Assembly (NCBI GenBank): GCA_022760475.1
Contig: JALEFZ010000088.1
Location: 62,001-126,000 of the forward strand
Length of the DNA stretch: 64,000 nucleotides
DNA from: Bacteroidia bacterium
Lineage (GTDB): Bacteria > Bacteroidota > Bacteroidia > J057
Reading direction: 5' to 3'
A program made the position numbers and the translations under genes. Positions 8,853 through 17,723 of this stretch are shown here, one piece after another. Position 1 is the stretch's first letter. Each line of letters starts with the position of its first letter. Under the pieces are notes generated by a model. It was not told the origin of the DNA. It saw only the letters and a program-made list of their open reading frames with translations, and searched no databases.

Positions 8853-9647
8853 TTACATTGGAACCTTCGCAGTATGAAATAAACTTAAGGCATTTTTATT
8901 GGTGACACCTGCAATGTCCTCATATGTGACAGCCTTTAATTCGGCGAGCTTTGAGGCTACGTATTTTGTGTAGCTGCTTTCGTTTCTTCGTGGCTTATCT
9001 TTCCGGTGGGGGACAGGAGGCAAATAAGGGGAATCAGTTTCCAGCACCAGAAATTCTAGTGGAGTCTTGCTCGCAGTCTCCATGACATCCTTTCTATAAG
9101 TCAGGATTCCACCTATACCCATTTTAAATGATTTGAAGGATTGGATGCGTTCTGATTGAGCTATCGTACCATCAAAGCAATGGAATATTCCCTTGAGGTT
9201 TTCATCCAGATGGCTTTCAATGATATCAGCTGTTTCATCAATGGCGTCTCTGGCATGCAGGATGATGGGTAAGTTATATTCCTTTGCCCACTTGATTTGT
9301 TCAATTAATGCCTCTTTTTGTAATTCCAAGGTGCTTTTGTCCCAGTAAAGATCTATTCCTGTTTCACCAATGCCTACATACTTTACCTCTCCTTTCTCAA
9401 TTTCAGCCTTCATCTCTTCCAAAGTCTTTTCCCAGCCCTCTTTTACATCGCAAGGATGAAGTCCCATCATGGGAAAGAAAAAGTCAGGTGCTTTTTCTGT
9501 AAGTGCGAGCATGGAAGGGATACTTTTTAGGTCAATGTTGGGAAGAAAAACAGCCTCCAACACCTCTTGAGCTCTTGCAATTACTTCGGGAAGGTCTTTA
9601 TTGAATTTCTCACTATAAAGGTGTGAATGGGTATCTATAATTTTCAT
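8853..9647 (-). CDS. tatD: TatD family metal-dependent hydrolase
   Basis: A 264-residue TIM-barrel metallohydrolase of the TatD family (3'-5' DNase/D-aminoacyl-tRNA deacylase-type activities are known for members). Metal ligands are visible in the N-terminal DTHSHL (H7, H9), in GIGETGID, in LPIILHARDA, in GIFHCFDG, and in LETDSPYL near residue 203. Length is normal. It is the upstream gene of the minus-strand run but 105 bp separate it from the next gene, so co-transcription is uncertain. The start ATG is well defined by the conserved IIDTHSH that follows. Confidence 0.93.
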   Translation of the reverse strand: MKIIDTHSHLYSEKFNKDLPEVIARAQEVLEAVFLPNIDLKSIPSMLALTEKAPDFFFPMMGLHPCDVKEGWEKTLEEMKAEIEKGEVKYVGIGETGIDLYWDKSTLELQKEALIEQIKWAKEYNLPIILHARDAIDETADIIESHLDENLKGIFHCFDGTIAQSERIQSFKSFKMGIGGILTYRKDVMETASKTPLEFLVLETDSPYLPPVPHRKDKPRRNESSYTKYVASKLAELKAVTYEDIAGVTNKNALSLFHTAKVPM

Positions 9648-9794
9648 AAACTTGTTCTCGATTTAAATTCTTCCAAATGAAAGGAAGATTTTAATGATAC
9701 GGAAATGAATAATTATGTTGGGCCAAAACACTACTTAAATTCTACTGAGCTGTTTTGGTCTGATTCTTGGTAAATTTTCGCAGAAATTCGATTT

Positions 9795-10910
9795 ATGGAT
9801 ACCCTTAACCACGACCCTAAGAACCAGTCAGTTGACTTGAGTATCAACCCTGATATCCGTCAGGCTTATACCCTTCCAACAGAAATTTACAAGGATGCCG
9901 AACTTTTTGAGAAAAGTAAGGACAGCATCTTCGCGAAGACCTGGCAATGTATTGGCTTGAAAAGTCTTACTCCTACCGCTGGCAATGTCCAGCCATTTGT
10001 GATGCTTAATGGGTTTTTGGGTGAGCCATTGGTATTGTCACGGGACAATGATGATGAGCTTCATTGTTTGTCGAATGTCTGCACCCACCGTGGGAACCTG
10101 ATGGTACATGAGGCGGGGCCTTGCAGGGATCTGGTTTGCCGTTACCATGGCAGGCGTTTCGACCTGAAGGGCAAGTTCAAATCCATGCCAGAGTTCAAGG
10201 AAGCCGAAAACTTCCCTTCAGAAGAAGACCACCTTCCTTCTTTGCCCCTTCATAATCTTGGAGATTTGCTTTTTACTTCCCTGGATCCAGCCGTAGACTT
10301 TGAGAAAGCCGTAGCCCCTATACGCGAGCGGGTAGGCTGGATGCCATTAGAGTCTTTCCAATACTCGGCTGAACATTCGCAGGTGTATGAAGTACAGGCT
10401 CATTGGGCTTTGTATGTAGATAATTTCCTTGAAGGTTTTCACTTGCCTTTTGTGCACCCTGCCCTAAGTAAGTCTCTTTCCTATTCAGATTATGGGTATG
10501 AAATTTTTGATTACTGTAACCTTCAGTTAGGAGTAGGGAAGCCCGATGAAACCGTATTTGATCTGCCGGAAGGGCATCCAGACTATGGCAAGCGGATAAG
10601 GGCCTTTTATTTTTGGCTATTCCCCAACATCATGCTTAATTATTACCCTTGGGGATTGTCGCTGAATCTCATTGAACCTATCAGCCCGACACACACCAAA
10701 ATTCGTTTTGAGACCTTCCTTTGGAAAGAAGAACTGTTTGATCCAAGGTCTCAAGATTTACTTCATGTTACAGAGATGGAAGATGAAGAAGTTGTTGAAG
10801 CAGTTCAAGCAGGGGTGAGGTCTCGCTTGTACAAGAGAGGGCGATTCTCACCCAAAATGGAGCCTGCCGTTCACCATTTTCATTCTCTCATATCCAAGTT
10901 TATGAAATAA
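9795..10910 (+). CDS. Rieske non-haem iron oxygenase, alpha-subunit type
   Basis: A 371-residue protein with an N-terminal Rieske [2Fe-2S] domain and a C-terminal catalytic domain. The cluster ligands are C96-T-H98 and C115-R-Y-H118. The mononuclear iron site is visible in DNFLEGFHLPFVH with H216 and H221, the preceding D209 being the usual bridging residue. It resembles the choline/stachydrine-type or aromatic-ring-hydroxylating oxygenase alpha subunits. No ferredoxin, reductase or beta subunit lies nearby, so electrons must come from elsewhere. The substrate cannot be told from sequence. It stands alone in its own unit, divergent from tatD. Confidence 0.88.
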   Translation: MDTLNHDPKNQSVDLSINPDIRQAYTLPTEIYKDAELFEKSKDSIFAKTWQCIGLKSLTPTAGNVQPFVMLNGFLGEPLVLSRDNDDELHCLSNVCTHRGNLMVHEAGPCRDLVCRYHGRRFDLKGKFKSMPEFKEAENFPSEEDHLPSLPLHNLGDLLFTSLDPAVDFEKAVAPIRERVGWMPLESFQYSAEHSQVYEVQAHWALYVDNFLEGFHLPFVHPALSKSLSYSDYGYEIFDYCNLQLGVGKPDETVFDLPEGHPDYGKRIRAFYFWLFPNIMLNYYPWGLSLNLIEPISPTHTKIRFETFLWKEELFDPRSQDLLHVTEMEDEEVVEAVQAGVRSRLYKRGRFSPKMEPAVHHFHSLISKFMK

Positions 10911-11152
10911 AGACTAAGAAACTGTTTAAAAACCAGCTTTCTTTTTTACAGTTGGCTTTCATATTTGTAGCCTTCCACACGCCCTATTTGAGCCATTTTT
11001 GAGAGCTATGAGGCAGTCTAAAGTGACAAAATACAGGCTTTTAATGCTTTTGGGATAACATTTAATCTTTTGTTAAAGCACAGAAGGATTTTCCTGTATA
11101 TTTTGCCAAAAGTATACTACACAAACCCAAACGCTATTTACTAGCCTGGCAC

Positions 11153-12505
11153 ATGAATCGATTCAACTTACTGCTAGTTTTTCTATTGCTTTTTGCTAAT
11201 GGGATATTTGCCCAGAAAAAAGCAAAAACAAGTGATTTACTGCTTTCAGGACCCATGGTAGGGTATACTGAAATGCGTGAAGCCTTATTATGGGTACAAA
11301 CCAATGGACCTGCACAGGTATTTTTTGAGTATCAAGAGAAGGATAATGCTTCGGCCACTGCCTTCAGGACTCCTGTATACCTGACAAATGCAGATGAGGC
11401 ATACACAGCTCGCCTTATCGCAAATCAGGTCCAACCCGGTAAAACATATACCTACAAGGTATTCATCGGAGGAAAGGAAGCTCAAAGGGATTATCCATTG
11501 ACTTTCAAAACTCCCCCCTTGTGGCAGTGGAGGTCAGATCCACCTGAAATGAAAATTGCCCTAGGGAGCTGTACTTTCATTAATGAAGAAAGATATGACC
11601 GTCCAGGAAAAGGATATGGAGGCGATTATGGGATTTTTAATGCCATTAGTGCCAAAAAGCCTGATATGATGCTGTGGCTAGGGGACAACATTTACCTTCG
11701 CGAGCCCGATTTTTATACCACTACTGGCATCATCCATAGATATACCCACACACGTCATACCCCAGAAATGCAGGCCTTACTTGGTTCTACTGCCAATTAT
11801 GCCATTTGGGATGACCACGATTATGGCCCGAACAACAGCGATAAGACCTTCATCATGAAGGATGAAACCCTCAGGGCTTTTAAACTATTCTGGGGAAACC
11901 CCTCATATGGGGTATATGGCCATAAAGGGATTACTTCTACCTTCGTTTGGGGAGATGCACAGTTCTTTATGGTTGACAACCGCTACTTCCGCACACCCAA
12001 CAACAAGAAAACCGGTGAACGCGAAGTGATCGGAAAAGAACAGTTAGATTGGTTGGTAGATGCCTTGATCAGTTCAAATGCCCGGTTCAAGTTTGTCATG
12101 ATTGGAGGACAAGTACTGAATACCGTAGAGGCCTTTGAAAATCTGGTAAATCTGGCTCCACAGGAGAGGTTATACTTGCTGAATGCCATCGCAAGAGAAA
12201 GAATTTACAATGTAATCTTCCTTACAGGCGACAGACACCACTCTGAATTGTCTTTTTGGGAGAAAGAAGGTGTAAAAGTCTATGACTTCACCGTCTCTCC
12301 TTTGACCTCAGGTTCACACGATGCTTCTGCAGAAGCCAATCAAACCAGGGTGGAGGGTTCTCATGTAGGAGTCCGAAACTTTGGAACCATGGGCATCAGC
12401 GGAAAAAGACTTGAAAGGAAATTAACCTTCAAGTTCTTCGATCAGGAAGGGAAAGAAATCTGGAGCAAGGCCATTGAAGCGCAATATCCTCCCAAGAGGA
12501 GATAG
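11153..12505 (+). CDS. Secreted PhoD-like alkaline phosphatase family protein
   Basis: A 450-residue exported metallophosphoesterase. A signal peptide ends near GIFAQKKA (~residue 22). A fibronectin-like N-terminal domain (about 35-120) precedes the catalytic domain, where metal-binding motifs can be seen: IALGSCTF, MMLWLGDNIYLR, YAIWDDHDYGPNNSD and the late FLTGDRHHSEL. These match the PhoD-like group of Ca/Fe-dependent phosphodi- and monoesterases that release phosphate from organic phosphorus. It lacks a T9SS tail, so it is probably periplasmic. It forms a single-gene unit with a 130-bp gap to the next gene. Confidence 0.9.
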   Translation: MNRFNLLLVFLLLFANGIFAQKKAKTSDLLLSGPMVGYTEMREALLWVQTNGPAQVFFEYQEKDNASATAFRTPVYLTNADEAYTARLIANQVQPGKTYTYKVFIGGKEAQRDYPLTFKTPPLWQWRSDPPEMKIALGSCTFINEERYDRPGKGYGGDYGIFNAISAKKPDMMLWLGDNIYLREPDFYTTTGIIHRYTHTRHTPEMQALLGSTANYAIWDDHDYGPNNSDKTFIMKDETLRAFKLFWGNPSYGVYGHKGITSTFVWGDAQFFMVDNRYFRTPNNKKTGEREVIGKEQLDWLVDALISSNARFKFVMIGGQVLNTVEAFENLVNLAPQERLYLLNAIARERIYNVIFLTGDRHHSELSFWEKEGVKVYDFTVSPLTSGSHDASAEANQTRVEGSHVGVRNFGTMGISGKRLERKLTFKFFDQEGKEIWSKAIEAQYPPKRR

Positions 12506-12636
12506 TGGATAAAGTATTGTACTTTTCCCGAAAAATATAGTAGCTTCTAGGCTATGTGTAAGAAAATATGACAGGTGAGAGCCTCGTTTATACATAACAA
12601 GAAAACTCAATTCACTATTAATTTAAGTAAGCAATT

Positions 12637-13020
12637 ATGAACAAGCTGTACGTTTTTTTCATGATGGTGGCGACTCTGATGATGGCTGTTCCAGCTTTTG
12701 CTGGTCAGGCTTCTGCTACTGCCCCCGCCAAGACTGAATTCAAGCCTACCAAAAAAGAGCTAAGAGCTCAAAAGAAAGAGTTCCGCAAAGCTGTGCGTAA
12801 AGCAATCTTCAATAAGAAGAAAGATGGCAAAGAGTTGGATCCTACCTTGAAAAAAGGATTGGTATGGCTAGGTATTGGTGTAGCACTTGGTATCGTTACA
12901 ACCATCCTTTCTTTCCTTGGACCTTTGGCGATCCTAGGTCTACTTACCGGATTGGCGTCATTCATCGCCGGTTGTGTAGGCTTGTTCATCATCATCAAAT
13001 GGTTGATCGAAGAAGCATGA
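12637..13020 (+). CDS. Small exported membrane protein with basic linker
   Basis: A 127-residue protein with an N-terminal signal peptide ending near PAFAGQA, a strongly basic stretch (KKELRAQKKEFRKAVRKA, about residues 38-55), then two closely spaced hydrophobic segments (~73-95 and ~96-122) with glycine-rich faces. No known function. The layout is the same as in the convergent neighbour at 13113-13541 (signal peptide, lysine-rich helix with RAQKK, two hydrophobic segments), so the two are probably related, although identity is low. The codon use matches its neighbours and expression may be high, since the gene ends in a strong terminator. Confidence 0.8.
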   Translation: MNKLYVFFMMVATLMMAVPAFAGQASATAPAKTEFKPTKKELRAQKKEFRKAVRKAIFNKKKDGKELDPTLKKGLVWLGIGVALGIVTTILSFLGPLAILGLLTGLASFIAGCVGLFIIIKWLIEEA

Positions 13021-13078
13021 GATAAGCCTGAACCTAAGCCAAAAGAGGAAATTCCTAGGGTTTAGGTAAAGAAAAGTT

Positions 13079-13113
13079 AAAGCCATTCCACTGATGTGGA
13101 ATGGCTTTCTTTT
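13079..13113. terminator. Bidirectional terminator between two small membrane protein genes
   Basis: A perfect 13-bp stem, AAAGCCATTCCAC at 13079-13091 with GTGGAATGGCTTT at 13096-13108, closes a TGAT loop and is followed by CTTTTT. The right arm ends just before the stop codon of the minus-strand gene; it serves the plus-strand gene and possibly both. Confidence 0.9.
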
Positions 13114-13541
13114 TATACACCGCCTTGAACCATATAGATTCCTACAAAGGCCAGTATTGGGACCAAAAGTCCAATTATGAATATTTTTTCGTGATACGCC
13201 TGTCCTTTAAATGTATCTGGTTTGAGCTTTTTGTAACGAACAAAGCCGAATACCAAAGAAAGTATTCCTAAAGGCAAAAGGATAGGCAAGAAAAATCCTC
13301 CGGCAAGGAGGCCAAGACCAATTATTGTAAAGGGTTCAAAACCAAAAATTGTTTTAGGACTGTCGTCCTTCCTAAGCTTACGAGCAAGTTTTTTCTGTGC
13401 TCGCAGTAGCTTTTTGTTTTCTTTCTGTTGAAGTTTTAAGCTCGATTCTGAGCTTGGATTAGAGGAGGTTCCGGGAGAACCCGCAAAAGAGAAAAGGGTA
13501 AAGAAAAGCAGAGAGGTGAGTACAAAAATTCTAGGCATCAT
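13113..13541 (-). CDS. Small exported membrane protein, similar in layout to 12637-13020
   Basis: A 142-residue protein with a signal peptide (ending near SFAGSPG), a serine-rich segment, a basic helix (KKLLRAQKKLARKLRKD, ~44-60), and two or three hydrophobic stretches (FTIIGLGLLAGGFFLPILLPLG and IIGLLVPILAFVGIYMV). Function unknown. The basic LRAQKK motif followed by hydrophobic pairs is shared with the converging gene at 12637, suggesting an old duplication with inversion. Start may be the first or second methionine of MMPRIF. Its stop lies within 5 bp of the shared hairpin. Confidence 0.8.
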   Translation of the reverse strand: MMPRIFVLTSLLFFTLFSFAGSPGTSSNPSSESSLKLQQKENKKLLRAQKKLARKLRKDDSPKTIFGFEPFTIIGLGLLAGGFFLPILLPLGILSLVFGFVRYKKLKPDTFKGQAYHEKIFIIGLLVPILAFVGIYMVQGGV

Positions 13542-13638
13542 TGTCTATTCTTGAAAAATAGGGTAGATGCGCGATTAATATGGGGTTTACCTTAAGTTAC
13601 ACGAATTAGCTAAAAGTTCCGAGCGAAGAGAAAGATTT

Positions 13639-14466
13639 TCAGATATAATCAAGCTCCAATGGGAAATCCAGGAGGGCGATTTCTTCGCTTTCTATTCGTT
13701 GAATTTCCTCTCCTTCCCAGAAAATATCCAGCTTCAAGATTGCCTCCTTGCCATTGTACCAAACCAGTGTAGGTACTCCATTTAATTCTATGAGTTTTAG
13801 TTTGTAGCCTAGGTAGGTTGGCCTTCTCAGGTACTCTCCCACTCTGAAACGTCCTTTCATGGAAAGTTGAGCGGCAGGTTTCAGGATGTCCAGTTCTATA
13901 TCTTCCTTAAGAAGTTCCAATAATTGTCCCAAATCTTCTCCCTCGACTACCTCCATGAAGGTATTCACCAACTCTCGATGATGCTGTGGAGCAACTGAGT
14001 ACCTTTCTTTGTCTTTTTTCAAATGGCGACGTGCCCTAACCAAGATTTGGCGGCAGTTTTCCTGGCTAATGTTGAGCATTTCTGCAATTTCCTTGTGAGA
14101 AAATGAAAAGACATCCTTAAGTAGGAAAACTGCTCTTTCCATGGGAGAAAGCCTGCTCAGCATCAATTTAAAGCTAATCGAAAGACTGAAGGGGTGGTCT
14201 ACCCTAAAGGGCATAGTCACCGTCTCATTGCTTTCGGGTGCCTCCTCCAATTGCTCTTTTTGCCTGGATCTCAGGAAGTTCAAGCATTTATTTACCAGGA
14301 TACGGACAAGATAAGCCCTTTGGTTTTCAATATTTTCTTTGTCTACATCCAACCACTTTATGAGCGTCTCCTGAACAAGGTCATCAGCGTCATCCTGACT
14401 TCCCAGCATGTTATACGCTATTGGAAACAGAAGACTTTGGTATGATTTATATGTTTGAGCATCCAT
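13639..14466 (-). CDS. Sigma-70 family RNA polymerase sigma factor with C-terminal extension (ECF41/SigJ-like)
   Basis: About 275 residues. Region 2 is seen in LLFPIAYNMLGSQDDADDLVQETLIKWL and region 4 in FSFSHKEIAEMLNISQENCRQILVRARRHLK. Beyond residue ~165 there is a further ~110-residue domain (MEVVEGEDLGQLLELLKEDIELD) of the SnoaL/NTF2-like type that in ECF41/SigJ-like factors modulates activity in place of an anti-sigma factor. I prefer the ATG at 14466 (MDAQTYKS) over the one three codons upstream because the family usually starts just before this segment. The typical ECF41 partner (a carboxymuconolactone decarboxylase or oxidoreductase) is not adjacent. It is divergent from the SGNH lipoprotein gene. 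Confidence 0.88.
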   Translation of the reverse strand: MDAQTYKSYQSLLFPIAYNMLGSQDDADDLVQETLIKWLDVDKENIENQRAYLVRILVNKCLNFLRSRQKEQLEEAPESNETVTMPFRVDHPFSLSISFKLMLSRLSPMERAVFLLKDVFSFSHKEIAEMLNISQENCRQILVRARRHLKKDKERYSVAPQHHRELVNTFMEVVEGEDLGQLLELLKEDIELDILKPAAQLSMKGRFRVGEYLRRPTYLGYKLKLIELNGVPTLVWYNGKEAILKLDIFWEGEEIQRIESEEIALLDFPLELDYI

Positions 14467-14586
14467 TTTGTACATTTCTTTTGAGAATTTATCTCTAATT
14501 GGGAGGTCGATTCTAGCTGGGATAATATTGCAAACCTCAGCTGAACTTTGCAGTTTTTATTTTCCAGTTAACTTATAACCGAAATA

Positions 14587-15324
14587 ATGCCAATCAACAT
14601 GAACGACCTTATATCCAGATTTTCCCTGACACTTTTGCTTGTTGTCTGCCTTTTTGGCTGTGATACTTCGCCAGAGCAGCCACAAAATCCTGGTCCAAGC
14701 ATTAAAATAAAACCCCCAACTTCATATTTGGCTCTTGGAGATTCTTATACCATTGGGGAGAGTGTAGATGAAAATGAAAGGTGGCCTGTAATTCTTCAAA
14801 ATGCCTTGAATGAAGATACAAACCTAAATGTAATTGCTCCCAAAATCATCGCACGGACAGGATGGACAACCAATGAGTTGAAGGATGGGATCAAGAAAGA
14901 AATGCCAGAGAGTGATTATGCTTTGGTTTCCCTTTTGATAGGAGTCAATAATCAGTTTAGGGGATATGATTTCGAGCAATATGAAAAGGAATTTGTGGAG
15001 TTAATAGATACTGCCATCTTGAAGGCAGGAGGCAGAGGTGACAAGGTGTTTGTCGTTTCGATACCTGATTATGGAGTTACTCCTTTTGGGCAAAGCCGAA
15101 ATGTTGAGAAAGTGGCAAAAGAGATTGATGAGTACAATGCTTACGCAAAACTGATCTGTTCACAGCGTGGGATTCCATTCTTTGACATTACACCCATTTC
15201 AAGGAAGGGCTTGGATGATCCAGACTTGATCGCCAAAGATGGCTTACATCCTTCGGGCAAGATGTATGCCCAATGGGTAGATCTTATGAAAGACCGGGTC
15301 AAAGAAATTGTTGAACTGGAATGA
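14587..15324 (+). CDS. SGNH/GDSL-type hydrolase lipoprotein
   Basis: A 245-residue lipoprotein: the signal sequence ends in CLFGC with the lipidated cysteine C25, giving a mature anchor. The SGNH blocks are clear: ALGDSYT with nucleophile S53, LIGVNNQ with N121, and DGLHP with D218 and H221. Such enzymes hydrolyse esters or acyl groups; the natural substrate here is unknown. The mature sequence starts with a proline-rich spacer. A start at the second methionine (14599) is also possible. It is followed after 133 bp by a T9SS protein gene on the same strand. Confidence 0.9.
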   Translation: MPINMNDLISRFSLTLLLVVCLFGCDTSPEQPQNPGPSIKIKPPTSYLALGDSYTIGESVDENERWPVILQNALNEDTNLNVIAPKIIARTGWTTNELKDGIKKEMPESDYALVSLLIGVNNQFRGYDFEQYEKEFVELIDTAILKAGGRGDKVFVVSIPDYGVTPFGQSRNVEKVAKEIDEYNAYAKLICSQRGIPFFDITPISRKGLDDPDLIAKDGLHPSGKMYAQWVDLMKDRVKEIVELE

Positions 15325-15457
15325 TAAGATTGCTTGTTATGGAGGGACAACGGAGTTTAAGTTAATTTAAACAGCTCTAAATCTGATAATTTTTGAAAAG
15401 GCAGATAGAGTAAGTAAATTTTATATGCAACTAACCTATAATATCTTGCTTACTGCC

Positions 15458-17287
15458 ATGAAAAATAATCTATTTGGATTCCTATTCTTATCTCTCCTTT
15501 GTTCCAACCTTTTTGGTCAAGTCAATCGGCCAGAGCAGGATTGTGTCAATGCCATTCCCGTTTGTAGTCAAATTGTAACTGTTCCATTTTCCTATTCAGG
15601 AGATGGATTGGCTTCCAATGAAATCAACCCTAGCCAATCCTGCCTGGCTACCGGGGAGGTGAATAGTGTCTGGTTCAGTGTAGAAATACAGAGTCCTGGG
15701 TCCCTGGAGTTCTTACTCATTCCAAACAGCCAATTTGACGACTACGACTTTGCCTTGATGGACTTGACCAATGCCTCTTGCTCGGATATTCCAACCATGC
15801 CAGGCCTTGAAGTATCCTGTAATTTCTCAATCAATACCGGGATAACTGGTTCTACCGGGATGAATACCTCGCTATCAGCCAATAATCCAGAGATTGAACC
15901 CGGGATCAACGTACTTGCAGGAGAAAAATACGTACTTGTTGTTACCAATTTTTCGGGCTCAACCAGTGGATTTTCTTTGGACTTTTCCACTTCTACTGCT
16001 GGAATTGGGGATAGTACTTCACTTTTTATTGATACAGTCAGTAACCTTGTCAATCAAAATGGGCTGCTATTAAACCTGACCAGCCCGGTATTTTGTGCCC
16101 AATTGGATACTGGTGATTTTAATGTATTCGACAGCCTTGGGGTACAAATCCCCCTGCTCTCTGTACAGGGAGTTTCCTGTAATGCGGGCATGACTGATTC
16201 CATAGAATTATTCCTTGATTCTGCTTTTACCGTACAGCAACTTTTAAGTATGCAGGTGCAGATTACAGATTCATTGCTCACCAGCTGTAACTTTGATAGT
16301 TCCTCTTTGGTCCCGGTAGGTGTAAATCAACTGGGAGTAAGCATAAACAGCAGCAGAGTCGAAAGGGAAATCTCTACCTGTGAAGGAGATTCTGTTTTGC
16401 TCACTACCAACTTTTCAGGTCTTCCAGGATTTAAAATTACCTGGTTTCCCGGGGGAATAGAAGCAGATGAAATCCGTGTCCTGGCTGATTCTGGAATGTT
16501 TTATACAGCCTCTGTAACTTACCTGTCAAAGCTTATCCTTGGACGAAGCAGTCGCAGCTTTGACTTTAGTCCCGCGTTTTCATTGGAAGGATTTTTAAAT
16601 GATAGTGCAAGTTGCGGTCCCTCCATTACCCTCTCATTGCCTAATGATGGAAGCATATATGTTTGGTCAACGGGGGATAGCAGTGCTTCGACTACAATTG
16701 ATAGAGGGCAGGAAGGAAAGATTTATGTAAGAGCCATTAACAACAATGGTTGCTTGGCAGAAGACTCTGTTGAGGTGGATTTTCTGAATCCCCCAATTGC
16801 ATCATTTGGGATCGAAATAGATTCTACCCATACTTTTTCTTTTGTTTCCGTGAGTCTGGATGCGGATAGCTTGTTCTGGAGACTTGGAGATGGGACTACC
16901 TCAACTGATTCGGCTTTCAGTCATACTTACATGGTCTCGGCGGGGGAGAACGTTTTTCCGATTTCCCTTGAAGTATATGGCCCATGTGGTGCAGATACCT
17001 TATTGGATACCATTCGAATAGTAAGTCTATCGAATGAAAAGCGGTTTGAAAATAATTCCTTCTACACTAGCATGGAGGATGGTATGCTGCTTATTGGGTC
17101 TACAAATGAAATTCAAAATCCAGCGAGGCTGGAAATTTGGGACTTGCAAGGAAGAAGGGTTCATGAAACCATCATTCGGGGCTTCCCAAGCCAGACCAAT
17201 GTTTCCAATTTGCCTAGAGGGGTTTACCTGTTAAGGCTCTATAACCGGCAAGAAAGCATTATGGGAATCAGGCGAATAATTAGATAA
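15458..17287 (+). CDS. T9SS-secreted protein with PKD-like domain
   Basis: About 609 residues from the chosen ATG at 15458, where the sequence MKNNLFGFLFLSLLCSNLFGQ is a good signal peptide; a longer frame begins at 15425 but would put 11 extra residues before it. The N-terminal ~180 residues contain CVNAIPVCSQ and VNSVWFSVEIQSPGSL, the pattern of Bacteroidota surface proteins. A PKD-like fold is seen near LFWRLGDGTTSTDSAFSHTY (about residues 470-500). The last ~75 residues (ARLEIWDLQGRRVHET, NLPRGVYLLRL) are a type A T9SS sorting domain, so it is exported to the surface. Function unknown, possibly adhesive. Confidence 0.88.
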   Translation: MKNNLFGFLFLSLLCSNLFGQVNRPEQDCVNAIPVCSQIVTVPFSYSGDGLASNEINPSQSCLATGEVNSVWFSVEIQSPGSLEFLLIPNSQFDDYDFALMDLTNASCSDIPTMPGLEVSCNFSINTGITGSTGMNTSLSANNPEIEPGINVLAGEKYVLVVTNFSGSTSGFSLDFSTSTAGIGDSTSLFIDTVSNLVNQNGLLLNLTSPVFCAQLDTGDFNVFDSLGVQIPLLSVQGVSCNAGMTDSIELFLDSAFTVQQLLSMQVQITDSLLTSCNFDSSSLVPVGVNQLGVSINSSRVEREISTCEGDSVLLTTNFSGLPGFKITWFPGGIEADEIRVLADSGMFYTASVTYLSKLILGRSSRSFDFSPAFSLEGFLNDSASCGPSITLSLPNDGSIYVWSTGDSSASTTIDRGQEGKIYVRAINNNGCLAEDSVEVDFLNPPIASFGIEIDSTHTFSFVSVSLDADSLFWRLGDGTTSTDSAFSHTYMVSAGENVFPISLEVYGPCGADTLLDTIRIVSLSNEKRFENNSFYTSMEDGMLLIGSTNEIQNPARLEIWDLQGRRVHETIIRGFPSQTNVSNLPRGVYLLRLYNRQESIMGIRRIIR

Positions 17288-17303
17288 GGAAGGAATTAAA
17301 AGA

Positions 17304-17336
17304 AACAAGGCTGTCTCCTTTAGGGACAGCCTTGTT
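17304..17336. terminator. Bidirectional terminator
   Basis: A 12-bp stem, AACAAGGCTGTC at 17304-17315 with GACAGCCTTGTT at 17325-17336, closes a 9-base loop. The minus-strand side is followed by TTTCTTTT; the plus-strand side has a weaker T-rich tail. It sits between two converging genes. Confidence 0.8.
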
Positions 17337-17367
17337 CATTTATATTTCATTTAGAAAGGTCAGTACA

Positions 17368-17586
17368 TTATTTGGCACTGTTTCCTGTACGTTCTCCAAA
17401 TAGAATCCAGGCCAGGGGCCCAAAAAATGGAAAGATCAACATTCCTACAGTCCAAAATGCTTTCTTGGTAGGTTCTAATGAGCTTTCAACCCAAAGGTTA
17501 TACAAAATTCCGATGGTAATGATTAGCCATATAAAACCAACAATAGACCAGATAGCCGAGAAAATAAATCCTATAAAGCCAAGCAT
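17368..17586 (-). CDS. PLDc_N-type small membrane protein
   Basis: A 72-residue protein with two membrane helices (FIGFIFSAIWSIVGFIWLII and FWTVGMLIFPFFGPLAWILF) and the short motif FGPLAWILFG, which matches the PLDc_N (phospholipase D N-terminal) family of small membrane proteins also found alone. Function unknown. It has no obvious partners; the M61 gene follows in the opposite gap. The small size and two helices leave little else to say, but the family motif makes it a real gene. Confidence 0.8.
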   Translation of the reverse strand: MLGFIGFIFSAIWSIVGFIWLIITIGILYNLWVESSLEPTKKAFWTVGMLIFPFFGPLAWILFGERTGNSAK

Positions 17587-17723
17587 AGTTTGTTTGTTAA
17601 TTATTAAAACGGATTACAATAAAACAGATCGACTTTTTTAACAAGGGTTGAAGCCAATCAGTTTTATTGTCGAATTAATTCAACAAATATTTTGAACATT
17701 TAGGGGTGAGAATTGCTGGAATC

